A DNA stretch of 64,000 bases. Source: an uncultured delta proteobacterium. Its GTDB lineage: Bacteria > Bdellovibrionota_C > UBA2361 > OMII01. The DNA is taken from NCBI GenBank assembly GCA_903904735.1, contig CAIVDM010000026.1, positions 1 to 64,000 of the forward strand, written 5' to 3'. Within the stretch, counting starts at the first letter, position 1, and each line of letters starts with the position of its first letter. The position numbers and the translations under genes were made by a program. Positions 8,971 through 17,988 of this stretch are shown one piece after another. The notes beneath the pieces were generated by a model. The model was not told where the DNA came from. It saw only the letters and a list, made by a program, of their open reading frames with translations, and did not search any database.

Positions 8971-10419
8971 TCAGACTGATTTCGCTGGGCTACGAAGTGA
9001 TAACTCTTCTTTCGCCACATGTTTTCTCGCGCGATGAGTCGACATCTCAAGAGAGCGATGCACTTTGTACGTTTCCTCAACTTTTCCTTGACGAATCCAG
9101 TCCACCCACTCAACGCCCTGCATGAAACTATGGTCCTGATTGCTGACTTCATACTTCCACCCACCGAATCGCCCTCGTGAATGAATCCCGAGCTTGTCGA
9201 GGTAGGGGATCACGCTATCAAGTATATCATCTCGCTCTAAGGATGGAGTGGGATATCCATGCTCAGCTCGGTATGACCAGACCGAGACTACCTCATCCTC
9301 ATCACTGATCAGCTTGGTGTTTCGCAGACCCTCCACAGTGTCTTCGGCTAATCTAGACAGATCGACTGGCTTGTTTGGCGATTCACTTGTCTCGGTCATT
9401 AGTGAATAATGCACCTCCGGGTCGGGTACATTGTTTCTGCTGTAATTGGAGAAAACGGTCACGCGATAGAAGGGGCAGTTCGACTCTGGAAAATACATCC
9501 AACACTTCGTTCCAACGTCCTCTGGTGGGCGTCCTTTGAGACCGACTCCGACGATGTTGGAGGAGGAATGTCGAAGACCAGACGCGATTCTTGAGATAGC
9601 CGCCGGCACTTGTTTGACGATCTGGGCAAGTTTTGTGACTGGTATCGTTGAGAGAAGGTGTTCGTAGCGATAGGTCTCCCCCGAGCTCGTCACTACTTGC
9701 TTTTTTTCAGCGTCAATAGCTACCACCGATTGCTTGAGGCGTATTTTATCGCGTCCCACGATAGTGGCGATAGAACTCCATATCGCGCCAGTGCCACCGT
9801 AGGTGGGGAACTTGAAGGTGTTATTAGGTCCCCATGACGCGTCGATCCTCTCATAGACAAGATTCTCTAGTATGCGCTCAACATCGATGACGGCGACTCG
9901 TTCTCCAATCCACTGGTAGGCCATCTCTTCCGGTGGGTAAGCCCAGACTTTGTAGTTATAGGGTAACATGAATTCCTCTGCCACGCCGACGCCGAAGACT
10001 TTGAGAATCCATTCCTTGAAGTCAGTCGGAACCTCGTTGTTGTCGCTCTTCCAGGTCGAAAGGAGTCCGCGTAGGCAACGCATTAAAGAGTCGGTCGGTA
10101 GATAGCGGATGTTGTTTTGAAACGGATATGGTACGAAGCGATTGTGAAGCCAAACCCACGACTCACGTTCATGTTCCAGCCATCCTTCTCGAGGAATAGC
10201 GTGCTCCATCGCCTGATCGAAGTATGGGTAATGCGAGAATTGGACATGCCCCCCGATATCCCACCAAAATCCCTTCTCGTCTCGAAAACTTGAGGCAAGC
10301 CCGCCTGAGTGGTCCCCCTGTTCAAGAATGAGGTAATCATTCTCTCCCTCGTCGCGAAGCCGATATGACGCGCCTAGACCGGTTACTCCACCACCAATAA
10401 TTAGGTATTTAACGAACAT
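8971..10419 (-). CDS. FAD-dependent UDP-galactopyranose mutase-like / protoporphyrinogen oxidase-like protein
   Basis: About 482 residues. The N-terminal Rossmann loop YLIIGGGVTGLGASYRL (5-21), the acidic end ILEQ and the flavin-contact motif GGLASSF followed by WWDIGGHVQF are all present. This set is shared by UDP-galactopyranose mutase, amine oxidases and related flavoproteins. With a glycosyltransferase and glycosidase next to it, a sugar-nucleotide mutase role is plausible but not shown. The start at 10419 is backed by GAGGAGGAG five bases upstream; the 10434 start seen in the open frame has none. The gap to the GH1-like gene is only 51 bp, so they are likely co-transcribed. Confidence 0.78.
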   Translation of the reverse strand: MFVKYLIIGGGVTGLGASYRLRDEGENDYLILEQGDHSGGLASSFRDEKGFWWDIGGHVQFSHYPYFDQAMEHAIPREGWLEHERESWVWLHNRFVPYPFQNNIRYLPTDSLMRCLRGLLSTWKSDNNEVPTDFKEWILKVFGVGVAEEFMLPYNYKVWAYPPEEMAYQWIGERVAVIDVERILENLVYERIDASWGPNNTFKFPTYGGTGAIWSSIATIVGRDKIRLKQSVVAIDAEKKQVVTSSGETYRYEHLLSTIPVTKLAQIVKQVPAAISRIASGLRHSSSNIVGVGLKGRPPEDVGTKCWMYFPESNCPFYRVTVFSNYSRNNVPDPEVHYSLMTETSESPNKPVDLSRLAEDTVEGLRNTKLISDEDEVVSVWSYRAEHGYPTPSLERDDILDSVIPYLDKLGIHSRGRFGGWKYEVSNQDHSFMQGVEWVDWIRQGKVEETYKVHRSLEMSTHRARKHVAKEELSLRSPAKSV

Positions 10420-10791
10420 GCGTCTCCTCCTCAAACGTTCTATTTCAGCCCTAAGCTTCGTGCGACATGGAGATGAGCCGAAACCCCTCTCGTTGCTCTC
10501 TGACGCTCTCTTAAAGCAAGTCTTTTCTCATAAAGCATGCCGAGCGGTGTTATGATCCCGGACACCGAAATTTGGACCAGCGACACATCTGTTTATTTGT
10601 AAACCCAGGAGTTCGAAACGTTCGAGTTAGATCCTTTTCGCTGATCGCATTTCGCTTTGTAGAGCTCGCTGGCGACACGACGTTCACTACTGATTTTTGT
10701 TTTTGCGAACGGTGAGCCCTTGAATTCTTGACATGATCGGAGTCATATATTGTTCAGTCGGTGTGTCAGGTTTTTCACGATTAGGTAATTT
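10420..10791. other. Intergenic region between divergent genes
   Basis: 372 bases with no gene visible. It should hold promoters for the flavoprotein operon (minus) and the GH43 gene (plus). A TTGACA sits at 10728-10733, but the nearest TATATT (10746-10751) is only 12 bases away, too close for a standard sigma-70 promoter, so I do not assign one. Confidence 0.35.
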
Positions 10792-11820
10792 TTGGTTTTA
10801 ACAGTGAGTTCGGAAACTCTTGCGTCAGGTGTCGTGGTTCCTTCGCTGAATGGGTCTTGTTCGTCGAATCACGTGCCTCGTGATCCAGATATCGGAGGCG
10901 GAAACGCCTTGCTAATTCATCCTGACGGAGCGGACCCATGGATAGCTCCTCATGGCGGGGTCATTTATTACACGCAAACGACCGGCGCGGACGTCAAGCT
11001 GTGGATTAGTCACGATCTCTACGCGATTAGGCACAGCGTGCCATCGAGATTGTGGTGTCCCTATGAGCAGGAAAGACTTTCTTTGAGAAATCTCTGGGCT
11101 CCAGAGCTCCATTATTTGCAGGGCGCCTGGTACCTATACGTGGCGGCGGATGACGGCCGAAATCATAATCATCGCATGTATGTTCTTGAATCCTATCAAA
11201 GCCCCATGGGGCCGTTTACGCTTAGGGGAAAGTTGGCTCTCCCTCATCAAGACCGATGGGCGATTGACGGAACGGTCACGTTTATTGACGGCGGGCTCTA
11301 CTATGCCTGGTCAGGCTGGCCTTCAGCGCGCAATGGACGCCAGAACCTATATATCGCCAGAATGGAAAATCCGTGGACGCTCACCACGTATGTGTCCTGC
11401 GTGTCTGAGCCGTCTTACTCGTGGGAATCGTGGATCAATGAGGGTCCGCAATTCCTTCATCGTGGTAGCGATACATTTATTGTGTATTCAGCGAATAAGT
11501 CGTGGACCGATGATTATAAATTAGGACTCCTCCGTCTTGAAGGCAGAGATCCGCTGAATCCCTCTTCTTGGGTTAAGATGGCGCAACCCGTTTTTGATAG
11601 TGTTGTTCACAAGGAGGAGGCCATTCACGCTCCTGGACACTGCTCCTTTTTCACCGATGCAAATGGGGAAAATTGGGTGCTTTATCATGTCGCGAAGGCA
11701 AAGGGATCAGGGTGGAGGCGAGAAGTGCGAGCGCAGAAGTGGATTTGGAACGATCGAGGTGAGCCGTATTTCGGACAGCCGCTCCCGCTAGACCGAGCTC
11801 AGCTGACGGTTCATCGTTAA
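10792..11820 (+). CDS. Glycoside hydrolase family 43 (arabinofuranosidase/xylosidase-like)
   Basis: A five-bladed beta-propeller glycosidase of about 342 residues. The three GH43 acids can be placed: Asp48 in ADPWIAPH (base), Asp159 in WAIDGTVTF (pKa modulator) and Glu217 in NEGPQF (acid). WAPELHY and HAPGHCSFF are further family hallmarks. No signal peptide is evident. The start is uncertain: the frame opens with TTG at 10792, a GTG follows at 10804, no good binding site is seen, and there is no ATG before the first motif. GH43 enzymes remove arabinose or xylose, which fits the glycan-handling theme of this region. Confidence 0.85.
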   Translation: MVLTVSSETLASGVVVPSLNGSCSSNHVPRDPDIGGGNALLIHPDGADPWIAPHGGVIYYTQTTGADVKLWISHDLYAIRHSVPSRLWCPYEQERLSLRNLWAPELHYLQGAWYLYVAADDGRNHNHRMYVLESYQSPMGPFTLRGKLALPHQDRWAIDGTVTFIDGGLYYAWSGWPSARNGRQNLYIARMENPWTLTTYVSCVSEPSYSWESWINEGPQFLHRGSDTFIVYSANKSWTDDYKLGLLRLEGRDPLNPSSWVKMAQPVFDSVVHKEEAIHAPGHCSFFTDANGENWVLYHVAKAKGSGWRREVRAQKWIWNDRGEPYFGQPLPLDRAQLTVHR

Positions 11821-12047
11821 AGGAACCCCCGTAAGGATTCAACATACGTCGTCACGCGCGCTCGTGGTATCTAGCAGATGAGTCTTCCATTTCGCAAAAC
11901 GCGCAAGCCACACCGCAATGACGTCACGTTTTCGCGGTTCGATACTCACAGTCAGCGTGAATCCTGAAATAGCTGAAAGGGGAGTGCGCCTGTCGCGCCG
12001 AGAATCGAACAACATCCTATCGCGTGTAATCTCGGACCGCGGATCGG

Positions 12048-12950
12048 TCATATCGCTTGCGGTCGTTCTCCTCCTTCTTGTCTTTGATAGTATTCTCGGC
12101 ATTCGTCCTCTCGACCGCGAACCACTCGACGTCCGAGAAGAGCTCCTAACTGAGAGGTAATAATCGTCCATTGCCCTCCACCATCGCGGCGCTCTCGGTA
12201 TATCACGACCCAGTCGCGAGTGGCGCCGAGCGAGTGCGCGCGGGGAGTGTTGGAGAATAGAGTCGTGTAATGTTGCCCCTCACGCTCCGTGTGAAGCACG
12301 GGTAACCACGCTTCTTTTGTCGGATTAAACTGTCTGGGTGTTATTCGGGGGAGCTGACCTCGTCTCGCTTTGGTGAGGTATTCTCGATCGATATCGAGAA
12401 AGACTGACACGGAAGGCTGAGACTTCGAGGAGTTGACTACAACGGGCATGGGCGCCTCGACGTCATTCTCATGAGGGCGACGGAGACGACCCGAGAGGCT
12501 CTCACGTATCATGGATAACCGTTTCTCGCCGAATCCGGGGACCCGAGAGAGTCTGCCAGACGCGACAGCTCGTTGAAGATCCGCGAGAGAAGTAATGTTC
12601 AGCTCATGTCGCAGTCGCCGCGCAAGGACCGGTCCTATTCCACCGACGGTCGAGAGAACTCTCTCTGGTTGGGCATCACCGCGGAGTTTATCGAGAAGTC
12701 GCAATCTTCCCGTTCGAACGATGCGCTCGAGGGATCTCGCGAGAGATTTTCCGATTCCCGGCAATTCCTCGAGGGAAGTAACGCCGGCCTGGGCGATTAA
12801 CACGCTCAAAGGGGCATCAAGAGAATCCACCAACTCGCCAGCGTTGTGATAGGCCTGCGCTCTATACGGATTAGCTCCCTGTAGGGTGAGTAATGACGCC
12901 GTCTCACGGAGCATCTCCGCTATGGTGTGATTGTCCAGGGCGTTTTCCAC
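12048..12950 (-). CDS. Helix-hairpin-helix DNA-binding protein resembling the PolX N-terminus
   Basis: 300 residues. Residues 1-70 match the 8-kDa HhH domain of family X DNA polymerases (NPYRAQAYHNAGELVDSL, then LEELPGIGKSLARSLERI), followed by two more HhH motifs (STVGGIGPVLARRL and SRVPGFGEKRLSMI). The nucleotidyltransferase palm of PolX is absent. Instead there is a C-terminal domain (about 200-290) with WLPVLHTEREGQHYTTLFS and RRVVRGREDECREYY. Proteins of this layout are known as uncharacterised HhH-domain proteins; a DNA repair or DNA-structure role is inferred. It is a single gene transcribed away from its YihY neighbour, with no obvious partner. Confidence 0.75.
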   Translation of the reverse strand: MENALDNHTIAEMLRETASLLTLQGANPYRAQAYHNAGELVDSLDAPLSVLIAQAGVTSLEELPGIGKSLARSLERIVRTGRLRLLDKLRGDAQPERVLSTVGGIGPVLARRLRHELNITSLADLQRAVASGRLSRVPGFGEKRLSMIRESLSGRLRRPHENDVEAPMPVVVNSSKSQPSVSVFLDIDREYLTKARRGQLPRITPRQFNPTKEAWLPVLHTEREGQHYTTLFSNTPRAHSLGATRDWVVIYRERRDGGGQWTIITSQLGALLGRRVVRGREDECREYYQRQEGGERPQAI

Positions 12951-13098
12951 ACATACCTCTCCTTAGGTCATCACGATACGATTATACTTTCATGCTTCAT
13001 GAAACTGCCCCTTGTCATGTCATGCAGTGCGATAGAAGGGAGAACTGTCAAGGAGAGCTAGACGGGGCGAAGAGGGAGAGTCTGGCTCGAGTGCAGTC

Positions 13099-13935
13099 CT
13101 AGCGCTCTCTTCGAGCGAGCAAATGCGTGACCTCGGCCCCAAAGAAAAATATGAGCGCCGAGTAGTAAACCCACACGACGAACACGACCACAGAGCCAGC
13201 CGCTCCAAATGGCGTCGCGACTCCGGCCTCACTCACATACAGACTTATCAGAGACTTTCCTAAACTAAACAGAATCGCCGTCAGCGCGGCGCCACTAAAA
13301 ACGATTGGCCAAGGAAGCTTATAATCGGGAAGGTATCGAAAGATGAGGGCAAAAAGGGTCGTAGTGACGCCCATCGAGATCAAAAAGGTGATCATAAGCA
13401 CCAACATACCGAGGTCGGGTAGCAACTGTTGAATTAGCGATCCGAGCATGGATAGAAAAGCGCTCAGGATAAGTGATACCAGGAGGAGAAATCCCACGAC
13501 TAAGACCATCGCGAACGATAAGAGCCTCTCCTTTATCGTGTGCCACCAGCTGAGCGTCTGATTGTGGGACGCTTTCCATACGATATTAAGGTCATCCTTC
13601 AGCTCGGCGAAGACCCCTGACGCGCCGAATAGTAGGACCACAATTCCAAGGGATGACGCGATTATTCCGGGCCGTGGTTTATTCGCGTTTCGCAAGGTCG
13701 TTTGGATTACCTCAGCGCCAGCGGCTCCGATCAATCCTTGCAGCTGAGCCACGATCCGACCTTGAGCGGCCTCTTCCCCAAATACGACGCCAACTATCGC
13801 CGTCACGATAACGAGCAGCGGAGTTATCGACAGAATCGAATAAAAGGCGAGGGCGGCCGACATACGCGGGGCATGGTCCTCTAGCCATTGATTGCCGGCG
13901 TCAGCGAATGTTCTTACGAGGTCATTTACTGTCAT
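13099..13935 (-). CDS. YihY/BrkB-family inner-membrane protein
   Basis: 278 residues with about six hydrophobic segments. Family signatures are APRMSAALAFYSILSITPLLV at the first segment, the GSVVVFVVWVYYSALIFFFGAE helix near the end and the charged C-terminus. YihY/BrkB proteins were once annotated as ribonuclease BN in error; their function is still uncertain. Soil bacteria often carry them with DUF892 and DUF748 genes, as here. The 3' end is 148 bp from the HhH gene on the same strand. Confidence 0.9.
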   Translation of the reverse strand: MTVNDLVRTFADAGNQWLEDHAPRMSAALAFYSILSITPLLVIVTAIVGVVFGEEAAQGRIVAQLQGLIGAAGAEVIQTTLRNANKPRPGIIASSLGIVVLLFGASGVFAELKDDLNIVWKASHNQTLSWWHTIKERLLSFAMVLVVGFLLLVSLILSAFLSMLGSLIQQLLPDLGMLVLMITFLISMGVTTTLFALIFRYLPDYKLPWPIVFSGAALTAILFSLGKSLISLYVSEAGVATPFGAAGSVVVFVVWVYYSALIFFFGAEVTHLLARRER

Positions 13936-14050
13936 GATCTCTCTTTATGGCAGGCGTGACAGCCTTTGTACGTGTCTTTAGGGAATGGTGACACTGCCAA
14001 AGGTCATGGTGATGTCGCTTACGGCCGCGATAAGAACATCACATTGTGGA

Positions 14051-15087
14051 ATGGAACGAAAAACAGCGGTCACTTTTGCACTCATCCTTATAACGATTGT
14101 AATTGTCGTTCGAATTGGTCTGCCGCCATTTGTGGCGTGGTATGTAAACCGAACTCATGATCGCATCTCCGGGTACGACGCGAGCATAGACTCCTTAGAG
14201 GGGCATATCGCATCTCTGGTCTCCAAGTGCGCAAGTTAGGAGGGAGAGTGCCGCTTCCACTTCTCGAGGTAAGAACCACTCGACTATCGGTGCATGGCAC
14301 GGCGCTATTAGAGGGCAAATTCGTTGGACGTATCGACCTTGACGGGCGGAGCCTCAATTTTGTGAACGGTCGAACACCGGAGGAACAGCAACTCTCAGTC
14401 ACGGGGGAATGGCTGCAGGCGGTCAAAGATCTTTTTCCACTTCGCGTTAATCATTTTACCGTGAATAACTTCGATATCAAATATCGGGATCCGTATACCA
14501 CTCCGATTGTTGATGTGCGGGTCAATCATGTAAGAATTGAGGGGAATAACTTCTCCAATACGCGCAAACCATCCGATGGAAAAGAGGCGCTGATAGTCGG
14601 AGTGGGATTAGTTGAGGGTGTCGCTCCGCTGGCGGTGAGAGCGGCGTTAGCCCCCAGCGCTAAACGGCCAGTTTTTGATCTCGACGTACGGCTTGAGCGA
14701 TTACCACTCGTTAAGCTTAATGATCTTTTCAAGGCTTACGGGTCATTTGACGTGGAGGGAGGAACTGGAGATTTTTATATGTGGGTTAACGCTCACGAGG
14801 GAGCTTTAAAAGGGACCTTAAAGCCTCTTCTTCATGAGGTTGAAGTCTTTTCTCCAGAGAAGGAGAATGAATCGTTACTCTCGGCCTTGTGGGAATCTCT
14901 TATTGGAGCGGCGGCGGAGATCTTCGAGAACAAATAAGAGGCGCAGATAGGAACCGTCATTTCTTTGCAGGGTGACTTGCGACACGTGGAGGGCTCAACG
15001 TGGACAGCGATTGTTGAGATCGTGAAAAATGCCTTCTTTCAGGCCCTTCAGCCCGGTCTAAGTGAAAAAGAGAAACAAAAAGAGTAG
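14051..15087 (+). pseudogene. DUF748-family gene broken by a frameshift and an in-frame stop
   Basis: The reading starts with a membrane anchor (MERKTAVTFALILITIVIVV, 14051 on) and the family motif WYVNRTHDRISGYDAS. At about 14192-14205 the continuation RGAYRISGLQVRKLGG is in another frame, so an indel has occurred. The second frame gives the DUF748 core (RSLNFVNG, DLFPLRVNHFTV, FDLDVRLERLPLVKLND) and stops at TAA 14935-14937 after IFENK. The same frame continues after that stop with the family's C-terminus (GTVISLQGDLRH, then IVKNAFFQAL) up to TAG at 15085-15087. In relatives a Gln stands near the stop position, so CAA to TAA is plausible. Intact members are AsmA-like envelope proteins of unknown role. 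Confidence 0.82.
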
Positions 15088-15291
15088 AGGAACGTGGTCA
15101 GGCAACTGAACCGTCTGGGACGCGTATCATTCCCGAGCGGTCGATTCAAGGAGTGTTTCTGACACATGCTCCTCGCATGCTATATCATTCGCCACGGTAA
15201 TAGAAGAGATTAGACCTGCATCCGATCATCCTCAAAGAGTCATTCATCGACTAGGTTACACCAAATCGTTTTCAGTCCAGGAGATTAACTT

Positions 15292-15708
15292 ATGGTTACC
15301 GCAAGCTCACTTGATCGCGTACCAACGCATACAGCCTCATGGATTAATGAGAGAATCTCCGTGGAGACGCGCCAATCGATTCAAAAGTATCGACAAGCTC
15401 GTCCTGAGGATCGGGAGAGGAGACTGAGAGAATTAGAGCGGGAGTGGGATGTTGAACGAGCCATAGAAGCGAATGCCGCGATCTTCTCGCTCACTGGACT
15501 CGCTTTAGCTGTCACCGTTAATAGACGGTGGTTAGCTCTTCCTGCGGCAGTAGGGGGATTTCTACTTCAACACGCCATACAAGGGTGGTGCCCTCCACTT
15601 CCGTTTTTTAGGCGACTGGGATTTCGCACCCCCCACGAGATCGACGAAGAACGTTTCGCACTACAGAGTCAACAAGACCTCGCCGAGTGCGAAGCGCCAG
15701 GAGCATAG
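15292..15708 (+). CDS. Small membrane protein with YgaP-like (DUF2892-type) transmembrane domain
   Basis: 138 residues. A charged helical N-terminus (RPEDRERRLRELEREWDVER) leads into two hydrophobic segments at about 62-103 ending in LQHAIQGWCPPLPFFRRLGF, the WCP motif seen in YgaP-type membrane domains. The rhodanese part of YgaP is missing, so a transport or scaffold role is only a guess. AGGAG lies eight bases before the ATG. It is a single gene downstream of the DUF748 pseudogene. Confidence 0.72.
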   Translation: MVTASSLDRVPTHTASWINERISVETRQSIQKYRQARPEDRERRLRELEREWDVERAIEANAAIFSLTGLALAVTVNRRWLALPAAVGGFLLQHAIQGWCPPLPFFRRLGFRTPHEIDEERFALQSQQDLAECEAPGA

Positions 15709-15878
15709 CGGATAGATCCTTGAGCGCGAAACGTCCGCTTGGGATCTCGGTAGTGACAGGTGAGCTATGTGGTTAGCGCTCTCTTTAGGAGTGCGAGGGC
15801 GGTTGCCTTGCTAATACCAGTCATGGGCGCCTGTGGCTCACTGCGTATAGTAAATAAAACATGACTAAGAGGTAGCGA

Positions 15879-16265
15879 ATGAGCTCCCCCAAAAAGCAAT
15901 CAAAACGGTCTCAAGCAAAGCCGAAAGAGGATAAGAGGGGGAATATTGCTCCGAAGCCGCCGACTTGGTCAGTTGGGATAGACAATCGAAATGAGTCCAC
16001 TCGACGCTATGGGAAGTTGGAGCCTGAAGGGTATACCCGCCATGTTCATGGCAACCGCGAGGGGGAGTTCCAAAGCGGGGGAAAGCCACGTGCGGAGTTG
16101 CCGCTCGAGGAGGGCTCTCCAATGAAAGAGGCTCGTTTTAGAAAAGACCCGGATAAGAGAGCGCTTCCGCCAGATCAGTTCGGGGGAAGAACGTATGACA
16201 GCCTACCTGGAGATCGAGATATTGTGGGCAGCGTCCGAAAAAAACCACGTGGACGTGCTAGATAG
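15879..16265 (+). CDS. Hypothetical highly charged, probably disordered protein
   Basis: 128 residues, rich in Lys, Arg, Pro, Gly and Glu, with no hydrophobic core, signal or membrane segment. It opens with a Lys-rich stretch (SPKKQSKRSQAKPKEDKRG) and ends KKPRGRAR. The composition suggests nucleic-acid binding or a desiccation/stress protein, but no family is recognised. A weak AAGAGG precedes the ATG by about nine bases. The minus-strand frame overlapping its 3' part looks spurious. Confidence 0.55.
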   Translation: MSSPKKQSKRSQAKPKEDKRGNIAPKPPTWSVGIDNRNESTRRYGKLEPEGYTRHVHGNREGEFQSGGKPRAELPLEEGSPMKEARFRKDPDKRALPPDQFGGRTYDSLPGDRDIVGSVRKKPRGRAR

Positions 16266-16776
16266 TTCAGCAAGCATCATATAGCGCCAGTTTTTGTCAG
16301 CAGTCCTGCTTGTCTGTCTGAGTGGCATCCGTAGGAAGTATGTAGTCTCAAGACGGGTGAAACTGGGGGAGATCGATATCATCCGCTTTAGAGGGATTCT
16401 TCTAAGGTTATTATCGGCCAAAGCGAAGGGCTCATCGGGGAGGTGACCAGGCATAAAATGCGACTCTCTGCCTGACATATCGCAAGTTCAGCGCTTGGTC
16501 GGATAGAAATGGCGAAGGTTATTGCGAGCCCGTAAGGAGTTGATATTGGGGCAGATCGACGAAGTAAAGGATGAAGATTCAGGTCTAAGATTAAAATCCT
16601 ACAACCTAGCCATATCCCTCAGGTTTTGAGCTCTTGCGTATTGACTCTGAGTGATACTTTGCTTGATACTCCTCGACAGGTTCTACCTGAAGTTTCTGTT
16701 GGGGTGTTTACTCTTTGTTTACATCAGTTGACGGTAGCAAGGTCTGACCTCGAGACACCCTCGATATCTTTATTGT
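16266..16776. other. 511-base stretch without a recognisable gene
   Basis: Several short frames occur on both strands, but none has a binding site or protein-like composition. A TTGACG near 16731 lies upstream of tRNA-Lys and is a possible -35 element; no matching -10 is clear. I see no repeat or hairpin of note. Confidence 0.4.
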
Positions 16777-16849
<73 letters not shown>

Positions 16850-16871
16850 ATTTCCAAAAACTCCACGCAGT

Positions 16872-16892
16872 TCCATTTGTGTTGCAAATGGA
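16872..16892. terminator. Hairpin between convergent tRNA-Lys and lipoprotein gene
   Basis: TCCATTTG (16872-16879) and CAAATGGA (16885-16892) form a perfect 8-bp stem with a 5-base loop. It lies just past the 3' ends of tRNA-Lys (plus) and the nuclease-like lipoprotein (minus). There is no T-run on either strand, so termination is inferred from position only. Confidence 0.4.
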
Positions 16893-16898
16893 GAGTGA

Positions 16899-17822
16899 CT
16901 ACTTGTTGTCAGGTTTGGCAGTTCCATTCGAGGAGATCAGCCATCGTCGACAACCGTCAGGAATAGTGGCGAAGGTTTTATCCTTGAAGGTGTGCTTCTC
17001 GCCCCCTGACAAGATCAGCTCCAGTTTGACGTTCTTGCCGTAGCTGCAACCGGCTTTTCGAAAACGAGCTAGGCTTCCATAGCCGTTTCCGCCCCCTTTA
17101 TTACGACCCGTCTCACCTTCGACGCGCACGGAAGTTCCATAAGGAACCGAGTGAACGGCGAGTCTTCCGTCGCTATCGGAAACTGGTTTCCACAAAATGA
17201 ATCCCTTCGCGGTCGCTGGCCCCTCATATTCGGGGATTTCGATGGTCGGAGTTGGTGGAACCGATTGCTCCGCCAGCGCTCGATAACATGGGCTTACTTT
17301 AACCCCCTGACACACGTCGGTGGTCACCACGGCGGCGTTTTTCTTAATGAGCTCCTCCGCGAAGCTCTTCCCATTCGCCGAAAAAAGGTGACCGACGATC
17401 CCTTGAGTCCCATCCTCTAGGTTTATCGAACAATCAGGTTCTGCCGCATAAAAGTATCCGTCACCTGTGAGACTCAATGAGGAGATCACTTCCTGAGCGG
17501 TCGCACGCTGAGAGCTGAGCGCGGGGACATCGATGCCATGTAGCTTGATAAGTTGTTCGCGCTTCTTCATCTTCATTAAGACCAGGTTCGGTCCAATGTA
17601 GGTTAGACTCCCCCGAGACGCCTCTTTTGGGTTGGGAGGATTTATAAGCTCGCCATTGAATACAGTGCCGCAGCTCGTTCGAAGAGTGGGATCAGACGGT
17701 GTGGAGTCTCCCTGAGTGCTTCGTGAGGTGCCGTTGTCTGATGAGGAATCTTCTTTCGTGCAGCCGATAAAAAGAGTGACACAGGCGACAACCGCGACCA
17801 TACGGAGACTTTTCAAGTACAT
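16899..17822 (-). CDS. Lipoprotein with a degenerate staphylococcal-nuclease-like domain
   Basis: 307 residues. The signal ends in the lipobox LFIGC (Cys21), followed by a Ser/Thr/Asp-rich linker. Residues 70-170 recall the thermonuclease fold: LIKLHGIDVPAL stands where nucleases have RLIGIDAPE, and GIVGHLFSANGKSFAEELIKKNAAVV matches the second half. The active-site Glu after the GIDxP motif is replaced by Ala-Leu, so nuclease activity is doubtful. The C-terminal 100 residues hold four Cys in all and an SH3-like stretch (AVHSVPYGTSVRVEGETG). Function unknown; probably outer-membrane anchored in the periplasm. Confidence 0.6.
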   Translation of the reverse strand: MYLKSLRMVAVVACVTLFIGCTKEDSSSDNGTSRSTQGDSTPSDPTLRTSCGTVFNGELINPPNPKEASRGSLTYIGPNLVLMKMKKREQLIKLHGIDVPALSSQRATAQEVISSLSLTGDGYFYAAEPDCSINLEDGTQGIVGHLFSANGKSFAEELIKKNAAVVTTDVCQGVKVSPCYRALAEQSVPPTPTIEIPEYEGPATAKGFILWKPVSDSDGRLAVHSVPYGTSVRVEGETGRNKGGGNGYGSLARFRKAGCSYGKNVKLELILSGGEKHTFKDKTFATIPDGCRRWLISSNGTAKPDNK

Positions 17823-17988
17823 AGACCCACCCTTTGCATCCCAACTGATTAACCCGTCACCAGGAAATGTCGGACTTCTACGGGAAATCTTTATGAATGG
17901 AGGCGAGTTTTTTGATGGTGTTTGGAGGGGAAGTCCACGGTCGCCAAGGTTGCGACATTCTTCGAAGCTTTTGGCGTATGAGGCTCAC

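Noticed and set aside
10728-10756. A TTGACA/TATATT promoter before the GH43 gene
   Set aside because: The spacing is 12 bases, too short for a sigma-70 promoter.
16203-16478. A 91-codon minus-strand frame past the basic protein gene
   Set aside because: It has no binding site and no recognisable features, and it overlaps the 3' end of a better-supported gene.
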